From: Oscillospiraceae bacterium
Lineage (GTDB): Bacteria; Bacillota; Clostridia; Oscillospirales; Ruminococcaceae
Length of the DNA: 56,830 bases
Reading direction: 5' to 3'
NCBI GenBank assembly: GCA_029007035.1
Contig: JAQXHC010000027.1
Coordinates: 1-56,830, forward strand
Shown: one piece after another, positions 17,457 through 25,990 of the stretch
How the letters are laid out: each line of letters starts with the position of its first letter
Position numbering within the stretch: position 1 is the stretch's first letter
The notes under the pieces: generated by a model
Databases searched by the model: none
What the model was told of the DNA's origin: nothing
What the model saw: the letters and a program-made list of their open reading frames with translations, nothing else
Position numbers and translations under genes: made by a program

Positions 17457-18467
17457 ATGTCGAAATCTCTTTATATTCCAAAGGATTATAAGTCTGCCCT
17501 CACCCTCAGAGAAACTCAGCACGCGATCAAGTACATCAAGGACATATTTCAGCAGGCTCTCACCTTTGCCCTTACCGTCGACCGCGTTACTGCTCCCCTT
17601 ATTGTACGCAAGGGCAGCGGAATCAACGACGATCTCAACGGTGTTGAGCGCAAGGTCGATTTCTCAATAAAGGAAATCGAATCCGATGCAGAAGTCGTCC
17701 AGTCTCTTGCGAAATGGAAAAGAATGGCTCTTTACCGCTACGGATATACTGCCGGAGAGGGCATTTACACCGATATGAATGCTATCCGCCGCGATGACGA
17801 CACCGACAATACACATTCTATTTTCGTAGACCAGTGGGACTGGGAAAAGGTTATCACTCCGGAGCAGAGAAACATAGAGTTTCTGAAAGAAACCGTCCGC
17901 TATATCGTCAAGGCGATCGTATACACTAAGAGAAAGGTCAGAATGCGCTATCCGCAACTTAAAGCGCAAATCAACGGAAATCCCTTTTTCATTACATCGC
18001 AGGAGCTTGAAAATCTCTATCCCGACAAGACTCCAAAGGAGCGCGAGAGACTCATCGCCAAAGAGCATGGAACTGTTTTCGTTATGCAAATCGGCGGACT
18101 CCTTGAAAGCGGAATCAAGCACGACGGAAGAGCTCCAGACTATGACGACTGGTCACTTAACGGCGATCTGCTTATCTGGGACGATGTTCTTGATAATGCT
18201 CTTGAGGTTTCATCAATGGGAATACGCGTAAACAGCGAATCTCTCAAATCCCAGCTTGCACTGTGCAATGCGGAGGACAGACTGAAATACGACTACCACA
18301 GAATGATAGCTGACGGAACGCTTCCGCTTACAATCGGCGGCGGCATCGGTCAGTCAAGACTGTGTATGCTGCTTCTCGAAAAGGCTCATATCGGCGAGGT
18401 CCAGTCATCCGTATGGCCTGAGGAAATGGCTGAAAAATGTGCTGAAAACGGCATAATACTGCTTTGA
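17457..18467 (+). CDS. asnA: Aspartate--ammonia ligase (asparagine synthetase A)
   Basis: 336 residues, the usual length of AsnA. It makes asparagine from aspartate, ammonia and ATP (AMP-forming) in the cytoplasm. The fold is class II synthetase-like: the N-terminal LRETQHAIKYIKDIF and RVTAPLIVRKGSGINDDLNG stretch and the C-terminal GGGIGQSRLCMLLL motif 3 are visible. The ATG at 17457 is chosen because an in-frame ATG at 17448 overlaps the AAAGGA binding site. It follows asnS by 32 bases in one T-box operon and is closed by a UUCG-loop terminator. Confidence 0.96.
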   Translation: MSKSLYIPKDYKSALTLRETQHAIKYIKDIFQQALTFALTVDRVTAPLIVRKGSGINDDLNGVERKVDFSIKEIESDAEVVQSLAKWKRMALYRYGYTAGEGIYTDMNAIRRDDDTDNTHSIFVDQWDWEKVITPEQRNIEFLKETVRYIVKAIVYTKRKVRMRYPQLKAQINGNPFFITSQELENLYPDKTPKERERLIAKEHGTVFVMQIGGLLESGIKHDGRAPDYDDWSLNGDLLIWDDVLDNALEVSSMGIRVNSESLKSQLALCNAEDRLKYDYHRMIADGTLPLTIGGGIGQSRLCMLLLEKAHIGEVQSSVWPEEMAEKCAENGIILL

Positions 18468-18486
18468 TTTATTAATCAGGGTATAT

Positions 18487-18522
18487 CACAACGGGCAGAC
18501 TTCGGTCGCCCGTTGTGTTTTT
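18487..18522 (+). terminator. Intrinsic terminator of the asnS-asnA operon
   Basis: CACAACGGGC (18487-18496) pairs with GCCCGTTGTG (18508-18517). An inner GAC-TTCG-GTC extension gives a stable UUCG tetraloop, and TTTTTC follows. Confidence 0.93.
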
Positions 18523-18677
18523 CATTTATGGCAGATGTTGGCTCCCATATTCTCACATTGTCACCATGGAAGCAATGACGGAAATTGTATAGTACTGACG
18601 AAAAGTCAGGAAAACATTGTCCCGGAAGAAAAGAATAATGAACCAAGCTGTCACAGTAATTTTCACCCAAATATCAC

Positions 18678-18706
18678 TTGATTTATTGTGCAAAATGTAG
18701 TATAAT
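18678..18706 (+). promoter_or_regulatory. Sigma-A promoter upstream of proC
   Basis: TTGATT (18678-18683), 17-bp spacer, TATAAT (18701-18706). It lies about 200 bp before proC, with a repeat-like element filling the leader. Confidence 0.75.
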
Positions 18707-18718
18707 AAAGAAAAATAC

Positions 18719-18893
18719 TTAAGGAAGCACTGATTGAATCCGTGCGAAGAATATACGGTCGGATTATCCGGCAGATCACATATTATTTCCGCAGACATAC
18801 AGGCGGTATACCGGGATATTTCTCTGCGATATGACGGAAAAATTCAAAAAATGTGTGCCGAGCCGCAAAATGTGATTTAATCATTGATTTCCC
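18719..18893. repeat. Putative 175-bp inverted-repeat element in the proC leader
   Basis: The left end TTAAGGAAGCACTGATTGAA is mirrored imperfectly by the right end GATTTAATCATTGATTTCCC. The shared core is GGAA, a short variable part, then TGATTRAATC. It would be transcribed from the proC promoter. The ends differ from the TTAAGGCAATACCG family, and the call is tentative. Confidence 0.4.
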
Positions 18894-18904
18894 AAAAAGG
18901 ATGA

Positions 18905-19717
18905 ATGAATATGAACAATATCTCCATAGGCTTTATTGGCGCAGGCAATATGGGCTCTGCTATTATGAAAGGAATAAAAGGCTGTAATATCGGAAAAAAT
19001 GTCGATTTATACGCTTTCGACCCCGACTCGGCTAAGGTCGGGGCGCTGTCGGATATCGGAGTGAAGAGCTGCTCATCAGAATCTGAGCTTGCAAAAAAGT
19101 GCAGATACGTTTTCCTCGCTGTTAAGCCGCAGATAATTGAGAGTGTTCTCGAAGCCGCAGCTCCCGGTGTGAGCAGCGACAGCGTAATAATCTCTATTGC
19201 CGCAGGAATATCCGATGAATTTATTGCGTCGAAGACAATACCCGATGCAAAGGTTATCCTCGTTATGCCTAATACTCCCCTGCTTCTTGGCGAGGGTGCA
19301 TCGGCTCTTTCAAGAAACGAAAATGTCTCGGACGAAGAATTCAGTGTAGTTCTTGATATTTTTAAAGCCTGCGGTAAGGCGGCGGTAATATCCAGGGACA
19401 AGATGAAAGAGATCATTGCCATTAACGGCAGCAGTCCGGCATTTATTTATCTTTTCGCAAAGGGATTCATTGATTATGCGGAATCCGTGGGCATCGATTC
19501 CGCCGCTGCTTCCGAGCTTTTTTCACAGAGCCTTATCGGCTCGGCGAAGATGATTACCGATTCGGGATATACTCTCGATGAGCTTATCAGAATGGTTTCA
19601 TCTCCGGGAGGTACAACTCTTGCAGGACTCGACCGTCTGTATGAGGGCAATCTTACCGATACGGTAAAAAAATGCTGTGAAAGCTGCACAAAAAGAGCCT
19701 ACGAGCTTTCAAAATAA
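18905..19717 (+). CDS. proC: Pyrroline-5-carboxylate reductase
   Basis: About 270 residues, normal for ProC. It performs the last step of proline synthesis, reducing pyrroline-5-carboxylate with NAD(P)H. The N-terminal Rossmann fold has IGFIGAGNMGSAIMKG, followed by VFLAVKPQ and VMPNTPLLLGEG. The C-terminal dimerisation domain contains the family signature (ITDSGYTLDELIRMVSSPGG). Two ATGs are possible, 18905 and 18911; the AAAAAGG binding site ends at 18900, so the second has better spacing. No other proline gene is adjacent. It has its own promoter with an unusually long leader. Confidence 0.95.
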   Translation: MNMNNISIGFIGAGNMGSAIMKGIKGCNIGKNVDLYAFDPDSAKVGALSDIGVKSCSSESELAKKCRYVFLAVKPQIIESVLEAAAPGVSSDSVIISIAAGISDEFIASKTIPDAKVILVMPNTPLLLGEGASALSRNENVSDEEFSVVLDIFKACGKAAVISRDKMKEIIAINGSSPAFIYLFAKGFIDYAESVGIDSAAASELFSQSLIGSAKMITDSGYTLDELIRMVSSPGGTTLAGLDRLYEGNLTDTVKKCCESCTKRAYELSK

Positions 19718-19868
19718 ATTTTTGTAAGAGTAAATGCTGTCGCTGTGTTCTTACGGGACAGGCAATTGCATATCCTTTATTTGAACCGGATAATGATCGG
19801 ACAGATTGTATTCAAAAACGCAAACGGTCATTATGAAGTGTTACTTCAAGTTAAAGGATTGATGCAAT

Positions 19869-20477
19869 ATGAAAAAAAGACGTGAACTGACTCCCTCGGG
19901 AGAAAGAAATCTGTGCTTTGCCTCACTGGCAGCAGTAATTCTGCTCGGCGTAGCAGCAGGTGCCTCACTGACGGCTGCACACGGAACTGAATGGGCAGGA
20001 GAAAGAATCTGGCTTCATCAGTATTTTTCCCCTATGCTCTGCGGCGAAACGATTCTCGGGGTTTTTAAGAATACGTTTCTGACCGCCGGATTTTTTGCTC
20101 TGACCATGTTTATTCTGGGTTTTTTCTCAGTGGGACAGCCTCTCTGCATTGCTCTAACCGCAGCAAGAGGTCTTGGAATCGGGGCAGCAGCTGCTCAGCT
20201 GTACATTGAAAACGGTTTCGGAGCTGTCACTGCAATATCGGTGCTTGTACTTCCGAAAGCTCTTGCGCTGTCGCTGACTGCAATTCTCGGAGCGCGCGAA
20301 ATGCTCCGACTCTCGGGTGTACAATTCAGCTTTCTGTTCAGCGATAACTGTCCCGAAGAGAGTATGCAGCGGCTCACAAAGCTCTACTGTGTGAAATTTG
20401 CTGTAATTATCATAATGATTGCAATTGTATCCGTCGCGGATTCGGCGGTGAATTATTTCTTTGCGGATTTGTACTGA
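19869..20477 (+). CDS. SpoIIM-like (stage II sporulation protein M family) membrane protein
   Basis: 202 residues with about five hydrophobic helices. The central segment FKNTFLTAGFFALTMFILGF followed by a conserved Gly/Pro loop and RGLGIGAAAAQLY matches the SpoIIM family. In endospore formers SpoIIM works with SpoIID and SpoIIP in peptidoglycan hydrolysis during engulfment. Relatives also occur outside sporulation, so the role is not fixed by sequence alone. Here it is followed by a DUF624 membrane protein 32 bases later and then an LRR-dockerin gene. A second sporulation gene, spoIIE, lies at 53-55 kb, which supports a sporulation-capable ancestry. Confidence 0.8.
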   Translation: MKKRRELTPSGERNLCFASLAAVILLGVAAGASLTAAHGTEWAGERIWLHQYFSPMLCGETILGVFKNTFLTAGFFALTMFILGFFSVGQPLCIALTAARGLGIGAAAAQLYIENGFGAVTAISVLVLPKALALSLTAILGAREMLRLSGVQFSFLFSDNCPEESMQRLTKLYCVKFAVIIIMIAIVSVADSAVNYFFADLY

Positions 20478-20509
20478 CTCCGCAACAATATAAAAATGGA
20501 GGAAGTTTA

Positions 20510-21427
20510 ATGGGTTTATTCAGTAAGGACTACGAAAGTGCAGGCGCGGGTATTTCCAAAAACGGACCGAAAAAGACCGGAATACGTCTTTATTTCGATA
20601 TTTTATGGCGTAAAATATGGAAGCTTTTCGGATTAAATCTTCTATATATGCTTTTCTTTGTTCCCCTTGCGGCAGGATTTCTGCTCCTGTTCAAAATCGA
20701 CAATTCAACTGCGGCATTCGCAGCTTTAGGTATATGTTTGCTGATTTTCGCGGTCCTGATAGGTCCGGCAACTGCCGGACTGACAAGGGTCATGCGGCAT
20801 TATGTCATTGAAAAACCAACCTTTGCGGTTCATGATTTTTTCAAGGGATTCAAAAACGATTTCGGCAGAGCGTCGATTATCGGAATCGTTGATATTCTCA
20901 TGCTTTTGTCTGTATATGCAGGCTACAGAATCTATCCCCAGATGGCAGAGCAATTCAACTCAAAGGTATTTTATGTCCTTTATGCGCTGAGCCTCAGCGT
21001 CGCTCTTGTTGTGATCATGATGAATTTCTACATCTTTCTGATGCTGACCGCCACTGACCTGTCATTCTTAAATCTAATCAAAAATTCATTTGCACTGATG
21101 TTCGTGTCAATAAAGACAAGCTTACTGACATTTCTGATCGTTGGAGCTGTTTTTGCAGCAATGATATTCCTGATTCCGCTGTCAATTCTTCTTTTTATTC
21201 TTCCATTTTTCCCGATGGCTTTCCTGTGCTTCACGGTTTGCTTTATTTGCTATCCTGTGATTCAGAAATACGTTATCAATCCGTTCTATACAGCACAGGG
21301 GCTTGTTAATCCCGAGCTTTGTGACGGCGATCAGGATGATGATGAAGAAGCTCTTTGCGAGGACATGGGAGGAAAAGAAAAACCGATTGAAAAGCGTCCA
21401 AAAGGTAAGGGAAAGCGCATTTCATAA
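20510..21427 (+). CDS. DUF624/YesL-family membrane protein
   Basis: 305 residues with about six membrane helices. The N-terminal ILWRKIWKLFGLNLLYMLFF, the GPATAGLTRVMRHYV segment and the middle FFKGFKNDFGRA match the DUF624 family, whose function is unknown; members such as YesL often sit near carbohydrate-use genes. The last ~45 residues are a charged cytoplasmic tail, first acidic (DGDQDDDEEA) then basic (KRPKGKGKR), beyond the usual family core. It is preceded by GGAGGAAGTTTA, lies 32 bases after the SpoIIM-like gene and 58 bases before the dockerin protein, and is probably cotranscribed with at least the former. Confidence 0.82.
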   Translation: MGLFSKDYESAGAGISKNGPKKTGIRLYFDILWRKIWKLFGLNLLYMLFFVPLAAGFLLLFKIDNSTAAFAALGICLLIFAVLIGPATAGLTRVMRHYVIEKPTFAVHDFFKGFKNDFGRASIIGIVDILMLLSVYAGYRIYPQMAEQFNSKVFYVLYALSLSVALVVIMMNFYIFLMLTATDLSFLNLIKNSFALMFVSIKTSLLTFLIVGAVFAAMIFLIPLSILLFILPFFPMAFLCFTVCFICYPVIQKYVINPFYTAQGLVNPELCDGDQDDDEEALCEDMGGKEKPIEKRPKGKGKRIS

Positions 21428-21485
21428 GATTACAGGTCATATTTCAATTTATTATTAATATGATATTTATTAGGGAGGAATTCAA

Positions 21486-22985
21486 ATGAAAATCAAAAAA
21501 ATGCTTGCGGGAATTCTCGCCTGCACGGTCATCGGAGCAGTGTGGCAATGCAGTTTTTTCAGTAATATTACGTCAGTCAGCGCAGAGGAAAACACTGAAG
21601 ATTTTATAGACGAGGAGCCTGCGGAGGTATTCACTTACGGTGTGTTCACCTACGAGATAAGCGACTTATTTGATAAAACCATAGCCATTACCGGCTGCGA
21701 CAAAGCGGCAGAGGGCGTTATCGACATTCCCGATAAAATTGACGGACTCCCTGTCACAAAAGTCAACTCCGGCACATTCAAAGACTGCCTTAAAATAACT
21801 GAAATCAATGTTCCTGAAAGTATTGAATCTCTCAGCATCTCTATTCAGAGCATAAAATCCGAGAATGTGAGTTTGCTGGAAGCGATAAACGTGGACGAAA
21901 ACAACGAATATTACTGCAGTGAAGATGGAATTCTCTTTACCAAGGATAAAACGCAGCTGAAGTACTATCCTCCTGCTCACACCGGCGATACTTATGTGAT
22001 TCCTGACAGTGTTAATGAAATAATGGGAGCATTCAGATTCAATCGTTATCTGAAATCTGTTACGATCCCGTCAAGCGTTGAAAGCACCGGAACTGTCTCG
22101 TTTTTCGGATGCACAAGTCTTGAATCCGTTGATATTGCTTATGGAGTAAAGAGTATTTCATTCATGTCATTTATGAATTGTACAAGCCTTAAAGAAATTA
22201 CTATTCCCGGAAGTGTTGAGGAAATCAACGATGCTTCCTTCTGCGGTTGTTCATCTCTTGAGAAGCTTGTTATTGAGGACGGAGTCAAGATAATAAATAA
22301 CGACGCGGAGGATCTTTATGGCGGTACATTTGAAGGATGTACCAAACTTAAAGAAATCACTGTTCCGGAAAGTGTTGAATTTATCGGCAAAAATGTTTTT
22401 GAGGACACTGAATGGGAGAAAAATCTGCCTGACGGAATGAACTACATAAACAACATCGCTTACCGGTTCAAGGGTGAGTATACCGGCGATAAAGAGTTTG
22501 TTCTCCGCGACGGAACTGCCGCAGTTGCAGGAGGAGCGTTCAAAAACGTAAGCGGAATCGAAACTATTGTATTTCCTGAAAGCGTTAAGGAACTGAATTA
22601 TTTCGCAACAATATACTGTCCCGACTTAAAATCGGTTAAAATTCTCAATCCCGACTGCGTTCTGTACTGCATTTTCGTAGATGATAATACTTTCCCGGAC
22701 GTCGACTACACGAGTCTGTTCCACGGAAATGTTTTCAGCTGGAGAAATTCCGACGCTCATACCTATGCACTTGAAAATGACTGCAATTTCATCGCCCTTG
22801 ACGACGATTCGGTTAAAGGCGATGTCAACGGAGACGGTGAAATTTCAGCTGCCGATCTGGTAATGCTGCGAAAGTGGGTCTCAAACACCGGAAAGCTTGC
22901 AGATACCGATGCAGCCGATGTTGACGAAAACGGGGCAATTGATATTTTTGATTTCTGCGCACTGCGAAAAATTCTGATCGGCTGA
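21486..22985 (+). CDS. Secreted leucine-rich repeat (BspA-type) protein with C-terminal type I dockerin
   Basis: 499 residues. It has a signal peptide (KIKKMLAGILACTVIGAVW, likely cleavage after SVSA) and a BspA/LRR_5 region at about 55-430 with repeats of the form LKEITIPGSVEEINDASFCGC and ITVPESVEFIGKNVF. A type I dockerin at about 445-499 has two Ca-binding loops (DVNGDGEIS and DVDENGAID) followed by RKW and RKI helices. The dockerin would dock it to a cohesin scaffold outside the cell. LRR domains bind proteins, so it may tether or adhere rather than cut substrate; no catalytic module is visible. The binding site AGGGAGGAA precedes the start. No scaffoldin or cohesin gene is in the window. 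Confidence 0.9.
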   Translation: MKIKKMLAGILACTVIGAVWQCSFFSNITSVSAEENTEDFIDEEPAEVFTYGVFTYEISDLFDKTIAITGCDKAAEGVIDIPDKIDGLPVTKVNSGTFKDCLKITEINVPESIESLSISIQSIKSENVSLLEAINVDENNEYYCSEDGILFTKDKTQLKYYPPAHTGDTYVIPDSVNEIMGAFRFNRYLKSVTIPSSVESTGTVSFFGCTSLESVDIAYGVKSISFMSFMNCTSLKEITIPGSVEEINDASFCGCSSLEKLVIEDGVKIINNDAEDLYGGTFEGCTKLKEITVPESVEFIGKNVFEDTEWEKNLPDGMNYINNIAYRFKGEYTGDKEFVLRDGTAAVAGGAFKNVSGIETIVFPESVKELNYFATIYCPDLKSVKILNPDCVLYCIFVDDNTFPDVDYTSLFHGNVFSWRNSDAHTYALENDCNFIALDDDSVKGDVNGDGEISAADLVMLRKWVSNTGKLADTDAADVDENGAIDIFDFCALRKILIG

Positions 22986-23076
22986 AACTGATAAAAACAT
23001 ACCGCATTCACAGACAGCAAATAATAAATTGCATTATTATACTATCGTAGATTTATAAATTTTACGACAAAGCAGA

Positions 23077-23101
23077 AAGGGCGAACCAATGGTTCGCCCT
23101 T
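23077..23101. terminator. Palindromic bidirectional terminator between LRR-dockerin and amidase genes
   Basis: AAGGGCGAACC (23077-23087) pairs with GGTTCGCCCTT (23091-23101) around a 3-nt loop. U-tracts are short on both sides, but it lies exactly between convergent genes. Confidence 0.7.
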
Positions 23102-23117
23102 AATTAGTATATACACA

Positions 23118-23855
23118 TCAGACTACGATAAACTGACTGCTTGAATATCCCGTCAGACCGTTATAGCTGATTACATACCAGCCGTTGACTTCGCCGTTAA
23201 CTATTACCACTGCTCCGTTCGGAACAGAGCCGATAATTTCTCCGCTCATTGACGGATAACTTCTCACGTTCAGACCGCTTCCGTCGGTTACTACCGTTCC
23301 CCAACGGACCGCTGTCGGTTCAACAAATGGAATTCCGAAATAATCACACAGCGACTGCACAAGATTTTGCGCAATTTCATTGAGATTATTTTTCAGCCAC
23401 GCCTCGTCGGCATAATTGTCGTGATACCCAAGCTCGCACAGTACCGCTGTCGCCCGGGTCTGAGTAACCTCGCCGAGAGTTGTGGTCGGAAGTGCCCTTG
23501 ACTTATCGGGAAGAGGATAAATACTTTTAAGATTATTTGCTATAATCGTAGCAAGTCTCTCACCGGACTCTGAATCAGGAGAAAAATATATATCAATCCC
23601 CCTCAGTTTGCCTGCAAGATACTCGGGAGCGGCATTGGTATGAAGTGCAAGATGAACGTCGTAATAGGCAGAATTAGAATCCTTTATCGCCCCTGCTGCA
23701 TTTCTGTCCGGGTCGTTGCGGACATAGGTTATTCCGCTCGAACGCAGATACGGCTCCATGCGGTCGGCAAGGCGGTTCATGTAAAGCTCCTCATTGCCTT
23801 CGGTGGCATAGGGATTCCATTCCTGTGTGGACGGACTTAAAAATACCTTTGGCAT
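23118..23855 (-). CDS. N-acetylmuramoyl-L-alanine amidase (Amidase_3) with SH3b domain
   Basis: 245 residues. Residues 1-175 form a zinc-dependent Amidase_3 domain that cuts the bond between muramic acid and the peptide of peptidoglycan. The LHTNA motif supplies a zinc His, and CELGYHDN supplies the catalytic Glu region. Residues about 185-245 are a bacterial SH3 domain (LNVRSYPSMSGEIIGSVPNG ... GWYVISYNG), a wall-binding module. No signal peptide is seen: the start MPKVFLSPSTQEWNP goes straight into the fold, so export needs a holin, lysis or an unusual route. Prophage endolysins have this layout, but no other phage genes are near. The start follows GAAAGG. The next 227 bases (23856-24082) hold a small GGGAGC hairpin (23880-23896) and no gene. 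Confidence 0.9.
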   Translation of the reverse strand: MPKVFLSPSTQEWNPYATEGNEELYMNRLADRMEPYLRSSGITYVRNDPDRNAAGAIKDSNSAYYDVHLALHTNAAPEYLAGKLRGIDIYFSPDSESGERLATIIANNLKSIYPLPDKSRALPTTTLGEVTQTRATAVLCELGYHDNYADEAWLKNNLNEIAQNLVQSLCDYFGIPFVEPTAVRWGTVVTDGSGLNVRSYPSMSGEIIGSVPNGAVVIVNGEVNGWYVISYNGLTGYSSSQFIVV

Positions 23856-24082
23856 AATTTTTTTCCTTTCGCATTATTCGGGAGCGCACTGCTCCCTGCG
23901 TTATAATATGCTGAAAGGTAATTCAGGTTGAATGCTTTTCCTGTGTACCATCACTTATATGCCATTGAGATACTCTGCTTTCCGAGAAAAAAATCGTTAT
24001 TTCCTGTAAACATGATTTCTCCTGCCGGCAGCAAATTCACCTGAAAAACAGAAACTATACGAAAAACTGCCGTTCTGTAAAC

Positions 24083-25243
24083 TCATAGTCCCAGTCCGCG
24101 GTAAACCGTTTTTCCTATTTCAACTGCCTCGTAGGTGGTACCTGCTCCGCAAATCTGAGTAAAAAAGAGACATACTACTTTATTATTCGGGTCGGCGCAG
24201 AAATATGTACCTGTCCAGCCGTCCCAGCCGAATTCTCCGTTTACTGTACCGGTCTGCGAGGAAGAAACATCGGTCATAACTCTCATAAGACAGCTGTAAT
24301 TATATCCGGCAAGACGTTCCCACATATCATTCTGCTGAAACTCGCCGAGCTTCGGAGCTACCATATAATTGAACGTTTCCTGTCCGAAAAGACGAGTTTC
24401 TCCAAGATTGCCTCCATTTGCAAGCGCACAGGCAAATTTAGCATAATCACCGATTGTGGAAACAAGTCCGGCTCCTCCCGATTCAAACATCGGCGGAGCT
24501 GTATAGTCAGTCAGACCGAGAAATGCCTTATCACACCGCACAAGTCCACTGTCGCTCCATTCATAAAGCACAGTGAATCGGCTGAGTTTGTCTTTTGGAA
24601 CATAAAAACCCGTATCTTTCATTCCAAGCGGACGAAAAATATTCTCCTCCATAAACTCACTCAACTTCATTCCCGAAGCCTTTTCAATAATTCCACCGAG
24701 AATATCCGCGGAAATACCGTAATCCCAATGCTTGCCGGGAACGAAAGAGAGCGGTATTTTTGCTGCACGGCGGCAGAATTCATCAGTAGTGATTCCGATG
24801 CCCGTCCGCTGTCCATCTTCAAGAGCATCAAAAATTTTCGCCGCTGCTTTTACCGAGACATTATAATTGTTGGCATATGGAAGTCCAGATGTCATTGTGA
24901 GCAGATGTGACACGCGCATAACCGTATTGCACGGCTTTATATCACCATTTTCGTCCATATAGGATAGTTCCGAATATTCCGGGAAAAAATCGGAAACGGC
25001 GTCGTCGGGAGAAAGCAAGCCACGGTCGATCAGAATCATTGCCGCAGCCGAAGTTACAGGCTTCGTGAGGGAAAAAAGCCTGAAAATTGAATCACGACTC
25101 ATAGGAATGCCTTTTTCCTTGTCACTGAAGCCAAATGCTCCGCCAAAAAGCTCCTCGCCGTCCTTTAATACTATGCAGTTCGCTCCGACTAAGTTTTTTG
25201 ATTCCAAGGATCTATTTATAATTTTTTCAATCATATGTTGCAT
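24083..25243 (-). CDS. Beta-lactamase-fold serine hydrolase (class C/esterase type)
   Basis: 386 residues with the penicillin-binding beta-lactamase fold. Ser58-Leu-Thr-Lys61 is the SxxK nucleophile motif, and Tyr175 in DYGISADILGGIIE is the YxN-type position, in the esterase-like form. GWDGWTG near residue 345 takes the place of the KTG/HxG motif. There is no signal peptide, so it is probably cytoplasmic. Enzymes like this (EstB-like esterases, D-aminopeptidases) often lack real beta-lactamase activity, so resistance should not be assumed. It has its own near-consensus promoter and CAGAGG binding site and stands alone. Confidence 0.88.
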   Translation of the reverse strand: MQHMIEKIINRSLESKNLVGANCIVLKDGEELFGGAFGFSDKEKGIPMSRDSIFRLFSLTKPVTSAAAMILIDRGLLSPDDAVSDFFPEYSELSYMDENGDIKPCNTVMRVSHLLTMTSGLPYANNYNVSVKAAAKIFDALEDGQRTGIGITTDEFCRRAAKIPLSFVPGKHWDYGISADILGGIIEKASGMKLSEFMEENIFRPLGMKDTGFYVPKDKLSRFTVLYEWSDSGLVRCDKAFLGLTDYTAPPMFESGGAGLVSTIGDYAKFACALANGGNLGETRLFGQETFNYMVAPKLGEFQQNDMWERLAGYNYSCLMRVMTDVSSSQTGTVNGEFGWDGWTGTYFCADPNNKVVCLFFTQICGAGTTYEAVEIGKTVYRGLGL

Positions 25244-25270
25244 GATAAACCTCTGAAATTCTTTTTCTGT

Positions 25271-25299
25271 ATTATAACATATACCACGGAAATAGTCAA
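25271..25299 (-). promoter_or_regulatory. Sigma-A promoter of the serine hydrolase gene
   Basis: Minus strand: TTGACT (25299-25294), 17-bp spacer, TATAAT (25276-25271). Confidence 0.88.
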
Positions 25300-25311
25300 C
25301 CGTTCAGCCGG

Positions 25312-25350
25312 AAACAAATAAAACAGGGCATCCATAACAGACACCCTGTT
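25312..25350 (-). terminator. Intrinsic terminator of the FDP-FTR-trxA operon
   Basis: On the minus strand AACAGGG pairs with CCCTGTT (25350-25344 and 25328-25322), followed by TTATTTGTTT. Confidence 0.8.
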
Positions 25351-25415
25351 CCTTGGTATATTATTCTGTATTTGCCTGTGAAAAAATTATATGATGATTT
25401 ATAACATATAATTCC

Positions 25416-25727
25416 TTACTTCAGCAATGATTCGAGCTGTTCAATCGGACGGTAGCCTACTGATGAAGCAGTAACCTTACCATGCTTCATAACAACAACA
25501 AGAGGAATGCTCTGAACTCCGAAATCTCTCGCAAGCGACTCCTGCTCGTCCACGTTGATCTTGCCGACTTTGACTTTACCGTCGTATTTATCGGCAATCT
25601 CTGCGATAATCGGCGAAAGCATGCGGCACGGACCGCACCATTCCGCCCAGAAATCCAGCATTACCGGAATATCTGACTCCAGCACCTCTGAACGGAAATT
25701 TTCCTTTGTCACGATAATTTCATTCAT
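25416..25727 (-). CDS. trxA: Thioredoxin
   Basis: 103 residues, a classic cytoplasmic thioredoxin that reduces protein disulfides. The active site WCGPC gives redox Cys31 and Cys34. The cis-Pro loop is SIPLVVV and the final helix follows RPIEQLESLLK. It lies 15 bases after a tiny ferredoxin:thioredoxin reductase-like gene and behind a flavodiiron protein on the same strand. No NADPH thioredoxin reductase gene is beside it. This suggests it is fed electrons from ferredoxin and takes part in oxygen or peroxide defence. The start has an AGGAGGAAATACT binding site. Confidence 0.97.
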   Translation of the reverse strand: MNEIIVTKENFRSEVLESDIPVMLDFWAEWCGPCRMLSPIIAEIADKYDGKVKVGKINVDEQESLARDFGVQSIPLVVVMKHGKVTASSVGYRPIEQLESLLK

Positions 25728-25742
25728 AGTATTTCCTCCTCA

Positions 25743-25940
25743 TTACTTTGATTTGTAGTAGAGCATACAGTGGCAGAAGCCCTCGAAATCAGGATCGTCA
25801 ATCTGCTCACGGAACTCCTTGCACATACATTTGTTTTCCGGAGTTTTTTCCAGTCTGCACGGACAATATCCGTCCTTTTTCTTCAGTCCCTCACGGATCG
25901 TTTTTACGACCTCCTTATCGGGATTAAGCGTTACCTTCAT
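25743..25940 (-). CDS. Minimal ferredoxin:thioredoxin reductase catalytic-chain-like protein
   Basis: Only 65 residues. Six cysteines occur in three pairs: C26-P-C28, C38-M-C40 and C56-H-C58. This matches the CPC...CxC...CHC pattern of the FTR catalytic chain (PF02943), in which a [4Fe-4S] cluster next to a disulfide passes ferredoxin electrons to thioredoxin. Spacing (9 and 15 residues between pairs) differs from the plant CPC-x16-CPC-x8-CHC order. No variable chain is present. It precedes trxA by 15 bases and follows the flavodiiron gene by 50, so a partner role is well supported by context. The start has a clear GGAGGTCAGAT site. Activity is inferred. Confidence 0.85.
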   Translation of the reverse strand: MKVTLNPDKEVVKTIREGLKKKDGYCPCRLEKTPENKCMCKEFREQIDDPDFEGFCHCMLYYKSK

Positions 25941-25990
25941 ATCTGACCTCCATTGGGAGATTTTTATTCAAACTACACGGAAAAATATCA

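Noticed and set aside
23118..25243. Prophage remnant suggested by the amidase
   Set aside because: No integrase, structural, holin or other phage gene is found around it, and the neighbours are housekeeping.
24083..25243. True beta-lactamase resistance gene
   Set aside because: There is no signal peptide and the third motif is esterase-like, so antibiotic hydrolysis is not supported.
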